Program-made: the position numbers and the translations under genes
Notes under the pieces: generated by a model
The model's input: the letters and a program-made list of their open reading frames with translations, nothing else
What the model was told of the DNA's origin: nothing
The model's database searches: none
In this document: piece by piece, positions 8,406 through 16,885 of the stretch
Layout of the letters: the number at the start of each line of letters is the position of its first letter
Position numbering within the stretch: the stretch's first letter is position 1
DNA from: Chromohalobacter israelensis
GTDB taxonomy: Bacteria; Pseudomonadota; Gammaproteobacteria; Pseudomonadales; Halomonadaceae
DNA: 64,000 nt
Direction: 5' to 3'
Assembly: GCA_000761475.1 (NCBI GenBank)
Contig: JQNW01000005.1
Location: 248,001 to 312,000, forward strand

Positions 8406-9637
8406 CACGACGCTGGTTGCTAGTGGGACTGATGGTCCTTAGCCCCGTGTTGGCCGAAGCCCGTTGGCAAGAGCGTGCCGGATTATCACTGGCCAAGCCG
8501 GCACCGGCCAGGGCACAAGCTATCGCGAAGGTGGGTCGCGTCGCCCAAGAGCTCACCGTGGCACCAGGGGATACCCTGGACGCACTGCTGCAGCAGCTTG
8601 GTGTGGATGCCGAGCTGCGCGCCCAAGCGGCGACCTCGCTGGCGAACAGGTTCGACCCAAGACGATTGCGGCCCGGAGATCGTATCACTTTCACCTCTCT
8701 GGCGACGGGACAGCCGGTGTCGGTGGCCATCGAGCGTGACTCGGGTATTCAGTACGTGGTCACGCTGGGTGAGCGTCCGTCGACGCGCATTGTCCAGCCT
8801 CGCCTCGACACCCTGACCCTGGGTCGTGAAGTAGATGTCAAGACGTCACTCTATGCCGCCTTGGAGGCTGAGGAGATACCCAGGCGTTTCGCAGCAGAGC
8901 TTGACATGCTGCTGGGCGGACTCATGGACACACGCCGGGATATCTCGGGTGGCGAGCGTCTGCAGTTACTGTGGGAAGAAGATCGCCGTGAGGATGGCAC
9001 TCGAGTCGGGCCTCCCCGTCTGACCTATATGGGGTTGGCTGACCAGGCGGAGCGGCTGGAGATGGTATGGCCGGCGGACCAGAGAGCCAGCGTGATGCTC
9101 TTTAAGGACGGTAGCCTCCAAGACACCTTGCAGTTCCCGATTTTCGGCGCACGCCTGACATCCCCCTTCGGCAACCGGCGCCATCCCGTGTACGGCGGGG
9201 TCCGACGTCATGACGGTATCGATCTTGCCGCGCCTCGCGGCACCCCGGTCATGGCGACGGCGCCGGGGCGCGTCTCCTTCATCGGTCGCCGGGGAGGTTA
9301 TGGACGTGTTGTCGAGGTAAAACATGATACGGACACCATCAGTCGCTATACGCATCTCAACCGATTCGCCGCCAGCCTGGCGGTCGGGGACTCTATCAAG
9401 GCCGGCGACAAACTGGGTGAGGTAGGGGCCTCCGGACTCGCCACGGGGCCCAACCTGCACTACGAAGTGAGGGTGGATGACCGCCCCGTGGATCCCCTCG
9501 AGGAAGGGCAGCGCCTCATTCTGAGTGAGTCACCCACACGCCAGGAGTATCGCAGCGCACTGTTCGAGGCTCGGACACGTCTGCAAAAAGCCATCGGAAC
9601 GTCCGCTGCTTCCGATCTGGCCGCATTGGAGAACTGA
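8402..9637 (+). CDS. M23-family murein endopeptidase with LysM-like/OapA region
   Basis: 411 residues: a signal peptide (about residues 1-19), a region typical of MepM-type proteins (VAPGDTLDALLQQLGVD, then RLRPGDRI), and a C-terminal lytic M23 domain. The zinc ligands lie in RRHDGIDLAAPRGTP (His and Asp near residues 269-273) and NLHYEVR (near 351), with the active-site His in RYTHLN. The family cleaves peptide cross-links in peptidoglycan. The gene overlaps the preceding DsbA-like gene by four bases. A wall hydrolase and a disulfide catalyst in a metal island suggest a linked envelope function, but the substrate relationship is inferred. Confidence 0.85.
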   Translation: MTRRWLLVGLMVLSPVLAEARWQERAGLSLAKPAPARAQAIAKVGRVAQELTVAPGDTLDALLQQLGVDAELRAQAATSLANRFDPRRLRPGDRITFTSLATGQPVSVAIERDSGIQYVVTLGERPSTRIVQPRLDTLTLGREVDVKTSLYAALEAEEIPRRFAAELDMLLGGLMDTRRDISGGERLQLLWEEDRREDGTRVGPPRLTYMGLADQAERLEMVWPADQRASVMLFKDGSLQDTLQFPIFGARLTSPFGNRRHPVYGGVRRHDGIDLAAPRGTPVMATAPGRVSFIGRRGGYGRVVEVKHDTDTISRYTHLNRFAASLAVGDSIKAGDKLGEVGASGLATGPNLHYEVRVDDRPVDPLEEGQRLILSESPTRQEYRSALFEARTRLQKAIGTSAASDLAALEN

Positions 9638-9745
9638 CAAGCCTTTAGGTGGACTTGCTGTGAAACACGCCTCGGTGGGCACAATGTACCTAGCGTCGCG
9701 TGACGCTACAGCCTCAGCGGCACTCACTTCACACGGGCAGGGGTT

Positions 9746-9988
9746 ATGGAAGGTGTCTCGCCAGTCACGCTGGGGGTTTTAGGCAGCCTCGCCGCCGGCG
9801 CGATGATGTATGTCATTAGCCACGAGATCATTCCCCAGGCCCACCGCAGCGGTCACCAGAACAAGGCGACCCTGGGCTTCTCTATGAAGTTGGTGATCAT
9901 GCTGTTCCTGAATGTCTCAACTAGGGCACGCTGGGACGCACAGGAGGTTATCCCAAATCGTGAGCGCCTTTGTGGGCTGCCTCACTGA
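9746..9988 (+). pseudogene. C-terminal remnant of a ZIP-family metal transporter
   Basis: The frame reads MEGVSPVTLGVLGSLAAGAM followed by YVISHEIIPQAHRSGHQNKA and a last hydrophobic segment. The HEIIPQAHRSGH pattern is the ZIP-family helix V metal site. About 60 C-terminal residues remain; all upstream helices are missing, and after FLNVS the sequence becomes unrelated. It lies between the M23 peptidase and the MerR gene, so a ZIP importer was probably lost during assembly of the island. The stretch from 9638 holds nothing else I can support. Confidence 0.65.
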
Positions 9989-10406
9989 TACACAACTGGT
10001 GATCACTCAGCACCTCGATGATGCGACAGCTCTCGACCTTGCCGCCGGCACACTGGCTCACCATCCGCCTGAGTTCGTCACGCAGTGCCGAGAGCCGCTG
10101 CAGCCGCGACTCCACTTCCTCCAGGTGATGCTTGGCAACGGCATCGACCTCCTGACAGGGCATGTCGGGCTGGTCTGACATCGCCAGTAGCTCACGCACC
10201 GCATCCACCGAGAAGCCGAAGTCTCGGGCATGGCGAATGAAGGTCAGCCGCCTGACGGCTTCTTCGCCGTAGCGCCTCTGCCCACCCTCGGTACGCGATG
10301 CATCGCCCACCAGCCCGATGCGCTCATAATAGCGCACCGTTTCAGGCTTGCAGCCGGCGCGCCGTGCCAGCTCGCCGATACCGATGGTAGGGCTAATCTC
10401 CGGCAT
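9948..10406 (-). CDS. MerR-family heavy-metal regulator of the cadA-type ATPase
   Basis: 152 residues: winged helix (GIGELARRAGCKPETVRYYE), coiled dimerisation helix (VAKHHLEEVESRLQRLSALR), and sensor cysteines in QPDMPCQEVD and the C-terminal loop CAGGKVESCRIIEVL. This pattern is that of Zn/Cd/Pb sensors (ZntR/PbrR-like). The ATG at 10404-10406 has GAGGAG nine bases upstream; an in-frame upstream extension lacks family similarity. It is divergent from the P-type ATPase at 10496 and faces its operator. The similar promoter at 6647 suggests it also controls the CDF gene. Its C-terminus overlaps the end of the ZIP remnant. Confidence 0.85.
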   Translation of the reverse strand: MPEISPTIGIGELARRAGCKPETVRYYERIGLVGDASRTEGGQRRYGEEAVRRLTFIRHARDFGFSVDAVRELLAMSDQPDMPCQEVDAVAKHHLEEVESRLQRLSALRDELRRMVSQCAGGKVESCRIIEVLSDHQLCISEAAHKGAHDLG

Positions 10407-10428
10407 CCTGATGCTCCTCTCGCATGAC

Positions 10429-10459
10429 TTGAACCTGTAGTTGCTACAGGGATTATGCT
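10429..10459 (+). promoter_or_regulatory. MerR-type promoter/operator of the cadA-type ATPase gene
   Basis: TTGAAC (10429-10434) and TATGCT (10454-10459) lie 19 bases apart. The spacer contains the dyad ACCTGTAG-TTG-CTACAGGG. It sits between the divergent regulator (ends 10406) and the ATPase start (10496). Confidence 0.8.
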
Positions 10460-10495
10460 TCCGGACAAGATTAAGACATTCGGAGAGGCAGCGCC

Positions 10496-12694
10496 ATGAC
10501 CGAACCAACGCAAGGCACCATCCCGTCGACGCTGACACTGCAGGTGGAAGGCATGGACTGCGGCGGCTGCGAGCGCAAGGTAGAGGCCGCTCTGGGCCGC
10601 CTGGAGGGCATCGGGGAGGTGTCGGCCAGTTCGGTCACCGGATCGGTGAGGATTCACCCTCAACAGGATACGACGCCTTCTCATGAGGCGATCGAGCGGA
10701 TCCTTAACGAGCTCGGCTACCAGCTTGCCACCGATGATGAGGGAGATGAGGCGGATGCCGCTCCGGCCTCTTGGTGGCAGACCGCCAAGGGACGCCTGGT
10801 GCTCGTCACGGGGGGGCTGCTGGCTCTGGCCTTCGTTCTCCGCCTGGTCTGGCCTAGCCTAGGCAACTGGCCCTTCGTCGCGGCCACCCTGGTGGGGTTG
10901 GTGCCCATTGCACAAGGCGCCTGGGGTGCGCTGAAGATGCGCAACCCCTTCACCATCGAGATGCTGATGAGCATCGCCGCCTTGGGGGCCCTGGCCATCA
11001 ATGCCGCCGCCGAAGCGGCGGTGGTGGTCTTCCTGTTCGCCGTAGGCGAGTTGCTGGAGGGGGTGGCCGCGTCGAGGGCGCGACGCAGCATCTCGGCCCT
11101 GGCGGACCTGACGCCGTCCACGGCGAGGCTGATGGAGGATGGGGATACCCGTGAGGTTTCGGCCGCCTCGCTCACGCCTGGGCAGCGAGTCCTGGTGCGA
11201 CCGGGCGACCGCGTGCCCTGCGATGGACGTATTCTGACCGGCGAATCCGACCTGGATGAGTCACCGATCAACGGGGAGTCGGTGCCCCGTACGCGGGCGC
11301 CGGGGGACGACGTCTTTGCCGGCACGGTCAACCTCGATGCCGCCCTGGAGGTGGAGGTAACCCGCGGCGCCGAGGACAACACCATCGCACGGGTCATCCG
11401 CCTGGTGGAGGAGGCCCAGGCCGCCAAGGCGCCGGTGGCACGTTTCATCGACCGCTTCGCTCGCTACTACATGCCGGCGGTGGTGGGGCTCGCCCTGCTG
11501 ATGGCGGTGGTGCCGCCGCTGGTCTCGACCATGGCCTGGTCGGAATCGATCTATCGCGCCCTGGCCCTGCTGTTGATCGCCTGTCCCTGTGCTCTGGTGA
11601 TCTCAACCCCCGCGGCGATCGCTGCCGGCCTCTCGGCGGGCGCCCGGCGGGGCCTGCTGATCAAGGGCGGCGCGGTGCTCGAACAGCTGGGTAAGCTGCG
11701 GACGGTGGCGCTGGACAAGACCGGCACCCTCACCGCCGGCACCCCCAAGGTCACCGACGTGGAGGACTGGGCCACTGGCCAGGGCACGCAAGAGATCCTG
11801 AGGCTGGCGGCTGGGATGGAACGTGACTCCAGCCACCCCATCGCCACGGCCATCCTCGCCCACGCTGAGCAGTTGGGCCTTTCCCTTCCACTGGCGAGTG
11901 AGAGCCGCGCCCTGTCGGGCCGAGGGGTCTCCGGTCGGGTCGAGGGGCGTGAGTTGAGCCTGATCACCCCCCGCCACCTGGCAGAGCAGGCCGCCCTCGA
12001 TCACGATCTGAGCGCTCGGATCGCCGAGCTGGAACACGCCGGCAAGACTCTCGCCGTGCTGGTCGAAGGCGAGCGCCCGCTGGGCCTGATCGCCGTGCGC
12101 GATGAACCTCGCGACGATGCCCGGGAGGGGCTGACGGCGCTGTCGCGCCTGGGCGTGCAGGCGGTGATGCTCAGCGGTGACAATGCGCGTACCGCCGCGG
12201 CCATCGGTGACAGCCTGGGCATCGAGGCACATGGCGAGCTGATGCCCGAGGACAAGGCCCAGCGCGTTCGTGACTGGCAGGCCGCCGGCCGAGGCCCAGT
12301 CGGCAAGGTGGGCGACGGTATCAACGATGCGCCGGCGCTGGCCGCGGCAGAGGTGGGCATCGCCATGGGCGGCGGCACGGATGTGGCACTGGAAACTGCG
12401 GATGCGGCGCTGCTCAAGAACCGCGTCGGCGGCATCGCCGAGCTGATCGCCCTGTCCCGGGCCACGCTGCGCAACGTCAAGACGAACGTCGCCCTGGCGC
12501 TGGGCCTGAAGGCCATTTTCCTGGTGACCACGGCGCTGGGCATCACCGGCATGTGGATCGCGGTGATGGCGGATACCGGCGCCACCGTGCTGGTGACCCT
12601 GAACGCCATGCGGCTGCTGGGCTATCGCTTCTCGCCAGGCAATAATGCCACGACTGGCTCGGCAAGCCCGCGCTACCAGGAAGCCACGTCATGA
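10496..12694 (+). CDS. cadA: P1B-type heavy-metal ATPase (Zn/Cd/Pb exporter, CadA/ZntA family)
   Basis: 732 residues: an N-terminal HMA domain with GMDCGGCERK (residues 19-28), eight predicted membrane helices, the actuator TGESDLDESPINGES, the metal-binding CPC in ACPCALVIST (near residue 363), the phosphorylated Asp in DKTGTLTAGTPK (near 407), and the P/N-domain motifs SSHPIA and GDGINDAPALAAA. CPC with a ZntA-like layout indicates export of Zn(II), Cd(II) or Pb(II). The gene is preceded by a MerR-type promoter. Its stop overlaps the lspA start, as in lead-resistance loci that pair a P-type ATPase with a signal peptidase II (PbrC). Confidence 0.93.
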   Translation: MTEPTQGTIPSTLTLQVEGMDCGGCERKVEAALGRLEGIGEVSASSVTGSVRIHPQQDTTPSHEAIERILNELGYQLATDDEGDEADAAPASWWQTAKGRLVLVTGGLLALAFVLRLVWPSLGNWPFVAATLVGLVPIAQGAWGALKMRNPFTIEMLMSIAALGALAINAAAEAAVVVFLFAVGELLEGVAASRARRSISALADLTPSTARLMEDGDTREVSAASLTPGQRVLVRPGDRVPCDGRILTGESDLDESPINGESVPRTRAPGDDVFAGTVNLDAALEVEVTRGAEDNTIARVIRLVEEAQAAKAPVARFIDRFARYYMPAVVGLALLMAVVPPLVSTMAWSESIYRALALLLIACPCALVISTPAAIAAGLSAGARRGLLIKGGAVLEQLGKLRTVALDKTGTLTAGTPKVTDVEDWATGQGTQEILRLAAGMERDSSHPIATAILAHAEQLGLSLPLASESRALSGRGVSGRVEGRELSLITPRHLAEQAALDHDLSARIAELEHAGKTLAVLVEGERPLGLIAVRDEPRDDAREGLTALSRLGVQAVMLSGDNARTAAAIGDSLGIEAHGELMPEDKAQRVRDWQAAGRGPVGKVGDGINDAPALAAAEVGIAMGGGTDVALETADAALLKNRVGGIAELIALSRATLRNVKTNVALALGLKAIFLVTTALGITGMWIAVMADTGATVLVTLNAMRLLGYRFSPGNNATTGSASPRYQEATS

Positions 12695-13194
12695 GGACAG
12701 AGCGGATACCGACAGTGCCACGCCGCTGGTACTGGTTGGCATTGGCCGTTATGGTCGGCCTGGCCGACCAGGCCATCAAGGGGCTGGTGCAGGCGCTGAT
12801 GCCGTATGGCCAGACCATCCCGCTAGCCCCGTTCTTCAATTGGGGCCACTGGTGGAACACGGGAGCGGCCTTCAGCTTCCTCGCCGATGCAGGCGGCTGG
12901 CAGCGCTATCTCTTCTTGGGCCTGACGGGGATGGTGACTATTGTCCTGACGATCCTGCTGTGCAGGCCTAGACCTCGTCTGGAGGCGCTGGGGTACAGCT
13001 TGATGCTGGGTGGCGCGCTGGGCAATGGCATCGACCGCCTGGTACGAGGGTATGTCGTAGACTACCTGGACTTCTACTGGCATGAGTGGCACTGGCCCGC
13101 CTTCAACCTGGCGGATATCGCCCTGTTCCTGGGTGTCATCGCCTTTGCGATTGCGGCCTTACGTGAGCGTCCCTCCACCAGAGTGTCTGAGTAA
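12691..13194 (+). CDS. lspA: lipoprotein signal peptidase (signal peptidase II)
   Basis: 167 residues, four membrane helices. Family motifs are present: the FFNWGHWWNTGAAFS region, GGALGNGIDRL with the first catalytic Asp, and FNLADIALFLG with the second. It cleaves prolipoprotein signal peptides in the inner membrane. It overlaps the ATPase stop by four bases (ATGA), so it is coupled to the metal exporter. This fits the PbrC-type lspA of lead resistance rather than a housekeeping copy, which usually sits with ileS. The next gene is lnt, four bases downstream. Confidence 0.92.
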   Translation: MRTERIPTVPRRWYWLALAVMVGLADQAIKGLVQALMPYGQTIPLAPFFNWGHWWNTGAAFSFLADAGGWQRYLFLGLTGMVTIVLTILLCRPRPRLEALGYSLMLGGALGNGIDRLVRGYVVDYLDFYWHEWHWPAFNLADIALFLGVIAFAIAALRERPSTRVSE

Positions 13195-13198
13195 CGGC

Positions 13199-14701
13199 AT
13201 GGATGCAGAGAACCTGCCAGTCCGGTACATGACGCTTGCCGGCCGGATCTCTCCGGCCCTCGGTTGTTTGCTGGCCCTGACCGCCGGGGGACTGACCACT
13301 CTCAGCGCCGCGCCCTTTGCGCTGTGGTGGCTGGGCCCGGTGGCGGTGGCACTGGTCTATTCCGGCATCCATGTCCTGACACCTGCTCAGGCCGGTCTCC
13401 GTGGCTGGTGCTATGGTGTGGGCCTGTTCGGCTCCGGTGCCTCTTGGGTCTTCGTCGCGATCCACGACTACGGCTATACGGGGGCGCCCCTGGCGCTCTT
13501 CCTCACCGGCCTGTTCGTGGCCAGCCTGGCGCTGTTCTTCGCCGTCCCCTTCTGGCTCTATCGCCGCGTCACGGGCCCACGCCTGGCCTTCCTCAGCTTC
13601 GCCGGCATCTGGGTACTCAGCGAGTGGCTGCGCACCTGGCTGTTTACCGGGTTTCCCTGGCTGCTGCTGGGCACGTCCCAGGTAGACTCGCCGCTGGCGG
13701 CCTGGGCCCCGGTGGGCGGGGTCTATCTGCTGTCGCTGATCACCGCCCTGACCGGCACCCTGGGCGTGGAACTGCTGAGACGACGCTGGTGGGCCGCGGC
13801 GCCCATCGCTGTTCTCTGGCTAGCCCCGATGGCCTTGCCGACCCAGTGGACCTTCCCGGCCGGCGAGCCGCTGCGGGTTGCCCTGCTGCAGGGCAACCTG
13901 GATCAGGCGATCAAGTGGACTCCCGAGGGGCAGCGCGAGGCGGCCAGTATCTATACGGCGTTGACCCTTGCACAGTCCAACGACCTCGACCTGGTTGTCT
14001 GGCCCGAGACGGCCCTGCCGATGCTCGAGGAGGAGGCCCGGCCAATACTGGAGCGGGTGCAGTCCAACCTCGCCCCCGACACCGCCCTGCTCACCGGCAT
14101 CCTGCAGCGCGACGGCGGCGACTACTACAACGGCGTGATCGGCCTGGGTAACGCCGAGGGAAAGTACCGTAAGGCGCGCCTGGTGCCCTTCGGCGAGTAC
14201 TTGCCGCTGGAGAGCCTGCTCGCCGGCACCATCGCCTTCTTCGACCTGCCCATGCCCACCATGACGCCTGGCACCGACGATCAGGAACCGCTGCGCGCCG
14301 CCGGAACCACCATCGGTAACGCCATCTGCTACGAGATCATCTATGCCGACCGGGTGGCCGAGCAGGCGCGCGACGCCGAGCTGCTGCTGACGGTCTCCAA
14401 CGACACCTGGTTCGGACGCTCCATCGGCCCCCTGCAGCATCTGCAGATGGCCCGCCTGCGCGCCCTGGAGAACGGCCGCTATCTGATCCGCGCCACCAGC
14501 AACGGGGTGACCGCCATCGTCGATACTCAGGGCCGTGTCACGGCCCGCGCACCACAGTTCCTGGCGACGAGCCTCCGCGGCGAGGCGCTGCCCATGGTGG
14601 GGAACACACCGTTCACACGTACCGGTAGCTGGCCGACCTGGGTGTTGGCCGCCTTACTGGTGCTGCTTGGATGGAAACTCAACACACGTCGGTCTGGATG
14701 A
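13199..14701 (+). CDS. lnt: apolipoprotein N-acyltransferase
   Basis: 500 residues. An N-terminal block of membrane helices (to about residue 200) is followed by a nitrilase-type domain with the catalytic triad Glu in WPETALP, Lys in KARLVPFGEYLP and Cys in AICYEIIY. It N-acylates the lipid-modified cysteine of outer-membrane lipoproteins. The ATG at 13199 lies four bases after the lspA stop, which supports coupling; an ATG ten codons later is an alternative. A housekeeping lnt normally sits with ybeX/ybeY, so this is probably an accessory copy travelling with lspA and the metal ATPase. Confidence 0.92.
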   Translation: MDAENLPVRYMTLAGRISPALGCLLALTAGGLTTLSAAPFALWWLGPVAVALVYSGIHVLTPAQAGLRGWCYGVGLFGSGASWVFVAIHDYGYTGAPLALFLTGLFVASLALFFAVPFWLYRRVTGPRLAFLSFAGIWVLSEWLRTWLFTGFPWLLLGTSQVDSPLAAWAPVGGVYLLSLITALTGTLGVELLRRRWWAAAPIAVLWLAPMALPTQWTFPAGEPLRVALLQGNLDQAIKWTPEGQREAASIYTALTLAQSNDLDLVVWPETALPMLEEEARPILERVQSNLAPDTALLTGILQRDGGDYYNGVIGLGNAEGKYRKARLVPFGEYLPLESLLAGTIAFFDLPMPTMTPGTDDQEPLRAAGTTIGNAICYEIIYADRVAEQARDAELLLTVSNDTWFGRSIGPLQHLQMARLRALENGRYLIRATSNGVTAIVDTQGRVTARAPQFLATSLRGEALPMVGNTPFTRTGSWPTWVLAALLVLLGWKLNTRRSG

Positions 14702-14730
14702 TAATAGTCCAGTCGAAAAGGGAGAGAATA

Positions 14731-15798
14731 ATGGCTTTATCGGAACCTCACTCTGGTACAGCGAGGAAAGGTCCATGGTGGCAGCTCCGAGCACGCTCAG
14801 TGGTGGGGGTGCTGGTCGGTTGGCTGGCACTCATTAGCGTTGCTCAGGCCGAAGAGGAGAACGAGTGGCCCCGCGGCCACTATCCGCTGCCTGAGGAAGG
14901 CAATGTGATCGGCGACACCTACCGCATAACGGTGGATGATCGAGGAGATACCCTGCTCGATATCGCCAGGCGACACAACCTGGGGTACAGGGAGATCGTG
15001 CGCGCCAATCCGGATGTGAGTCTCTGGATTCCCGGCGAGGGTACCGAGGTGACCATACCCGGGCGCTTCATCCTGCCCGATGCTGAGCGCACCGGGATCG
15101 TCATCAACATCGCCGAGCTGCGCCTCTACTACTATCCGGAGGTTGACGATGGTGAAACGCCACGCGTTGAGACCTATCCCATCGGCATCGGTCGTGAAGG
15201 CTTCGGTACCCCCCTCGGTGTCACCGAAACTACCATGAATATCGAGAACCCTGCCTGGTACCCACCCGAGTCAGTCCAGCGTGAAGCCAGGGCACGCGGT
15301 GAGAAGGCGCCCAGCGTGGTGCCTCCGGGTCCAGACAATCCACTGGGGGATCATGCCATTATCCTGGGGTTCGACGGCTACTTGATTCATGGCACCAACC
15401 AGCCGGATGGTATCGGCATGCGTGCCAGCCGTGGCTGTATTCGCATGTTCCCTGGGGATATCGAGTCGATTTTCGACCGCGTGCCACCGAACACCCAGGT
15501 TCAAATCGTCAACCAGCCCATCAAGATCGGCTGGGAGGAAGAGCAGCCGCTGGTTCAGGCATTCCCGCCGCTGGAAGAAGAAGGGCACAGCATGTCCGCG
15601 TTGGAAGACACCGTCACACGCCTCAACCAACGCGGTGTCGAGGGCTTGAGCTTCGATGATGGACAGCTTCGCGGCCTATTGGATGACCCCAGCGGTCGCA
15701 TGGTGTCCCTGAACCCCAAGCCGGCGCCGGAACCGGATAGAAAGCACGACACTGGCTACAAGGGTATCTACGCAGAAATCGCGCTGCGTAGGCCATGA
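14731..15798 (+). CDS. L,D-transpeptidase (YkuD domain) with LysM
   Basis: 355 residues: a signal peptide (about residues 18-44, ending VAQA), a LysM repeat (YRITVDDRGDTLLDIARRHN), then a YkuD catalytic domain with the motif HGTNQPDGIGMRASRGCIRM (catalytic Cys near residue 235, His upstream). The family makes 3-3 cross-links in peptidoglycan or attaches lipoprotein to it (ErfK/YbiS type). The ATG has GGGAGAG nearby. It follows lnt by 29 bases and is probably the fourth gene of the cadA-lspA-lnt transcript. Attachment of a Braun-type lipoprotein would link it to lspA/lnt, but no such lipoprotein gene is seen here. Confidence 0.88.
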   Translation: MALSEPHSGTARKGPWWQLRARSVVGVLVGWLALISVAQAEEENEWPRGHYPLPEEGNVIGDTYRITVDDRGDTLLDIARRHNLGYREIVRANPDVSLWIPGEGTEVTIPGRFILPDAERTGIVINIAELRLYYYPEVDDGETPRVETYPIGIGREGFGTPLGVTETTMNIENPAWYPPESVQREARARGEKAPSVVPPGPDNPLGDHAIILGFDGYLIHGTNQPDGIGMRASRGCIRMFPGDIESIFDRVPPNTQVQIVNQPIKIGWEEEQPLVQAFPPLEEEGHSMSALEDTVTRLNQRGVEGLSFDDGQLRGLLDDPSGRMVSLNPKPAPEPDRKHDTGYKGIYAEIALRRP

Positions 15799-16030
15799 CG
15801 ACGACATGGCGAGTCTTGTCAGTCTCGTGAGCTGACTCGGTCGTGGCTTATCCAAGGTCTATCGCCCTCTGCATGGCCACTGGCGGTGCGTTGGGGCTCG
15901 GCCTTCCTCGCCTACCAGGCACCGAGGTGCGGGCTCTGGCTTTGCCTGCGTTTGTAGGCCCACCTTGCCGCATGGTGCGGCGGGCTCCTAAGCTCACCAT
16001 TGGCGTGCCGATTCTGGGGAGGGAAGGGCT
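15799..16030. other. intergenic stretch between the L,D-transpeptidase and the CtaG-like gene
   Basis: No supported gene. It contains partly palindromic GC-rich sequence (GCCGCATGGTGCGGCGGGC around 15967) without a clear T-run. A strong ribosome-site-like GGGGAGGG at 16016-16023 points to translation of the CtaG-like frame from near 16031. Confidence 0.45.
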
Positions 16031-16111
16031 ATCGAGCTCGACGTCGCTCTGGGCTACCTGCTGCCGTGGGAGTTCTCACTGACCTGGTCGGCGAGCTGCC
16101 TGCTGGCCATC

Positions 16112-16885
16112 GTGCTCTACCTGCGAGGCCTGCGGCAGCGCCGACGGCGCGGCGAGGCCACCGGCGCGGGCCGAATCCTGGCCTACCTGCTGGGTGTCGC
16201 CACCATCTATGGCGTCACCCAGACTCATTACGACTACCTCGCCCAGTACATGTTCTTTACCCATCGGGCCCAGCACCTGGTGCTGCATCACGCCGGCCCC
16301 TTCCTGATCGCCCTGGCCGCCCCCTTGCCGGTACTGGCAGACGGCTTGCCGACTCGAATCAGACCCTTCCCCGGGTGGAGCCTGGCCGCGCGCCTGCTGC
16401 GTCCTGTTTATCGGACTCTGCAGCATCCACTGATCGCCCCCCTACTGTTCGTCGGGCTGATCTATTTCTGGCTGATTCCCGAGATCCACTTCGACGCCAT
16501 GCTCAGCGCTGATCTCTATCAGGTGATGAACTGGAGCATGGCGCTGGATGGGTTGCTGTTCTGGTGGCTGATCCTGGATCGCCGCTCGCCGCAACAAGGC
16601 GGTCTCGGCTATGGCAAGCGTGTCGCCATCCTGTTGGCGGTGATCCCCCCGCAAATTCTCCTGGGCGCCTATATCACCTTCAGTCGCGACGTGATCTTCG
16701 ATGTCTACGAGGTCTGCGGTCGCGCCTGGCCGCTGGATCCTCTGACTGACCAACTCCTCGGCGGCCTGCTGACCTGGATTCCCGCCTCGATGATGAGTGC
16801 CATTGGGGTTCTGATCATTCTCAGCTTTCTGTTCCGTGACGCCCGCAAGGAGGATGCCGCTGATGTCTCTCACGCCACACGCTAG
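16112..16885 (+). CDS. cytochrome c oxidase assembly factor, caa3-type CtaG family
   Basis: 257 residues from a GTG at 16112, hydrophobic throughout, with HYDYLAQYMFFTHRAQHLVL and IYFWLIPEIHFDAML carrying the His-rich segments of caa3_CtaG proteins. The family assists copper delivery to oxidase subunit II. The same frame is open back to 15992 and encodes ELDVALGYLLPWEFSLTW, which looks like family sequence, but there is no ATG, GTG or TTG there. The best ribosome site points at an ATC codon (16031). The true start is therefore uncertain. It overlaps the PCuAC gene by 23 bases and forms a CtaG-PCuAC-SCO set. Confidence 0.8.
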   Translation: MLYLRGLRQRRRRGEATGAGRILAYLLGVATIYGVTQTHYDYLAQYMFFTHRAQHLVLHHAGPFLIALAAPLPVLADGLPTRIRPFPGWSLAARLLRPVYRTLQHPLIAPLLFVGLIYFWLIPEIHFDAMLSADLYQVMNWSMALDGLLFWWLILDRRSPQQGGLGYGKRVAILLAVIPPQILLGAYITFSRDVIFDVYEVCGRAWPLDPLTDQLLGGLLTWIPASMMSAIGVLIILSFLFRDARKEDAADVSHATR

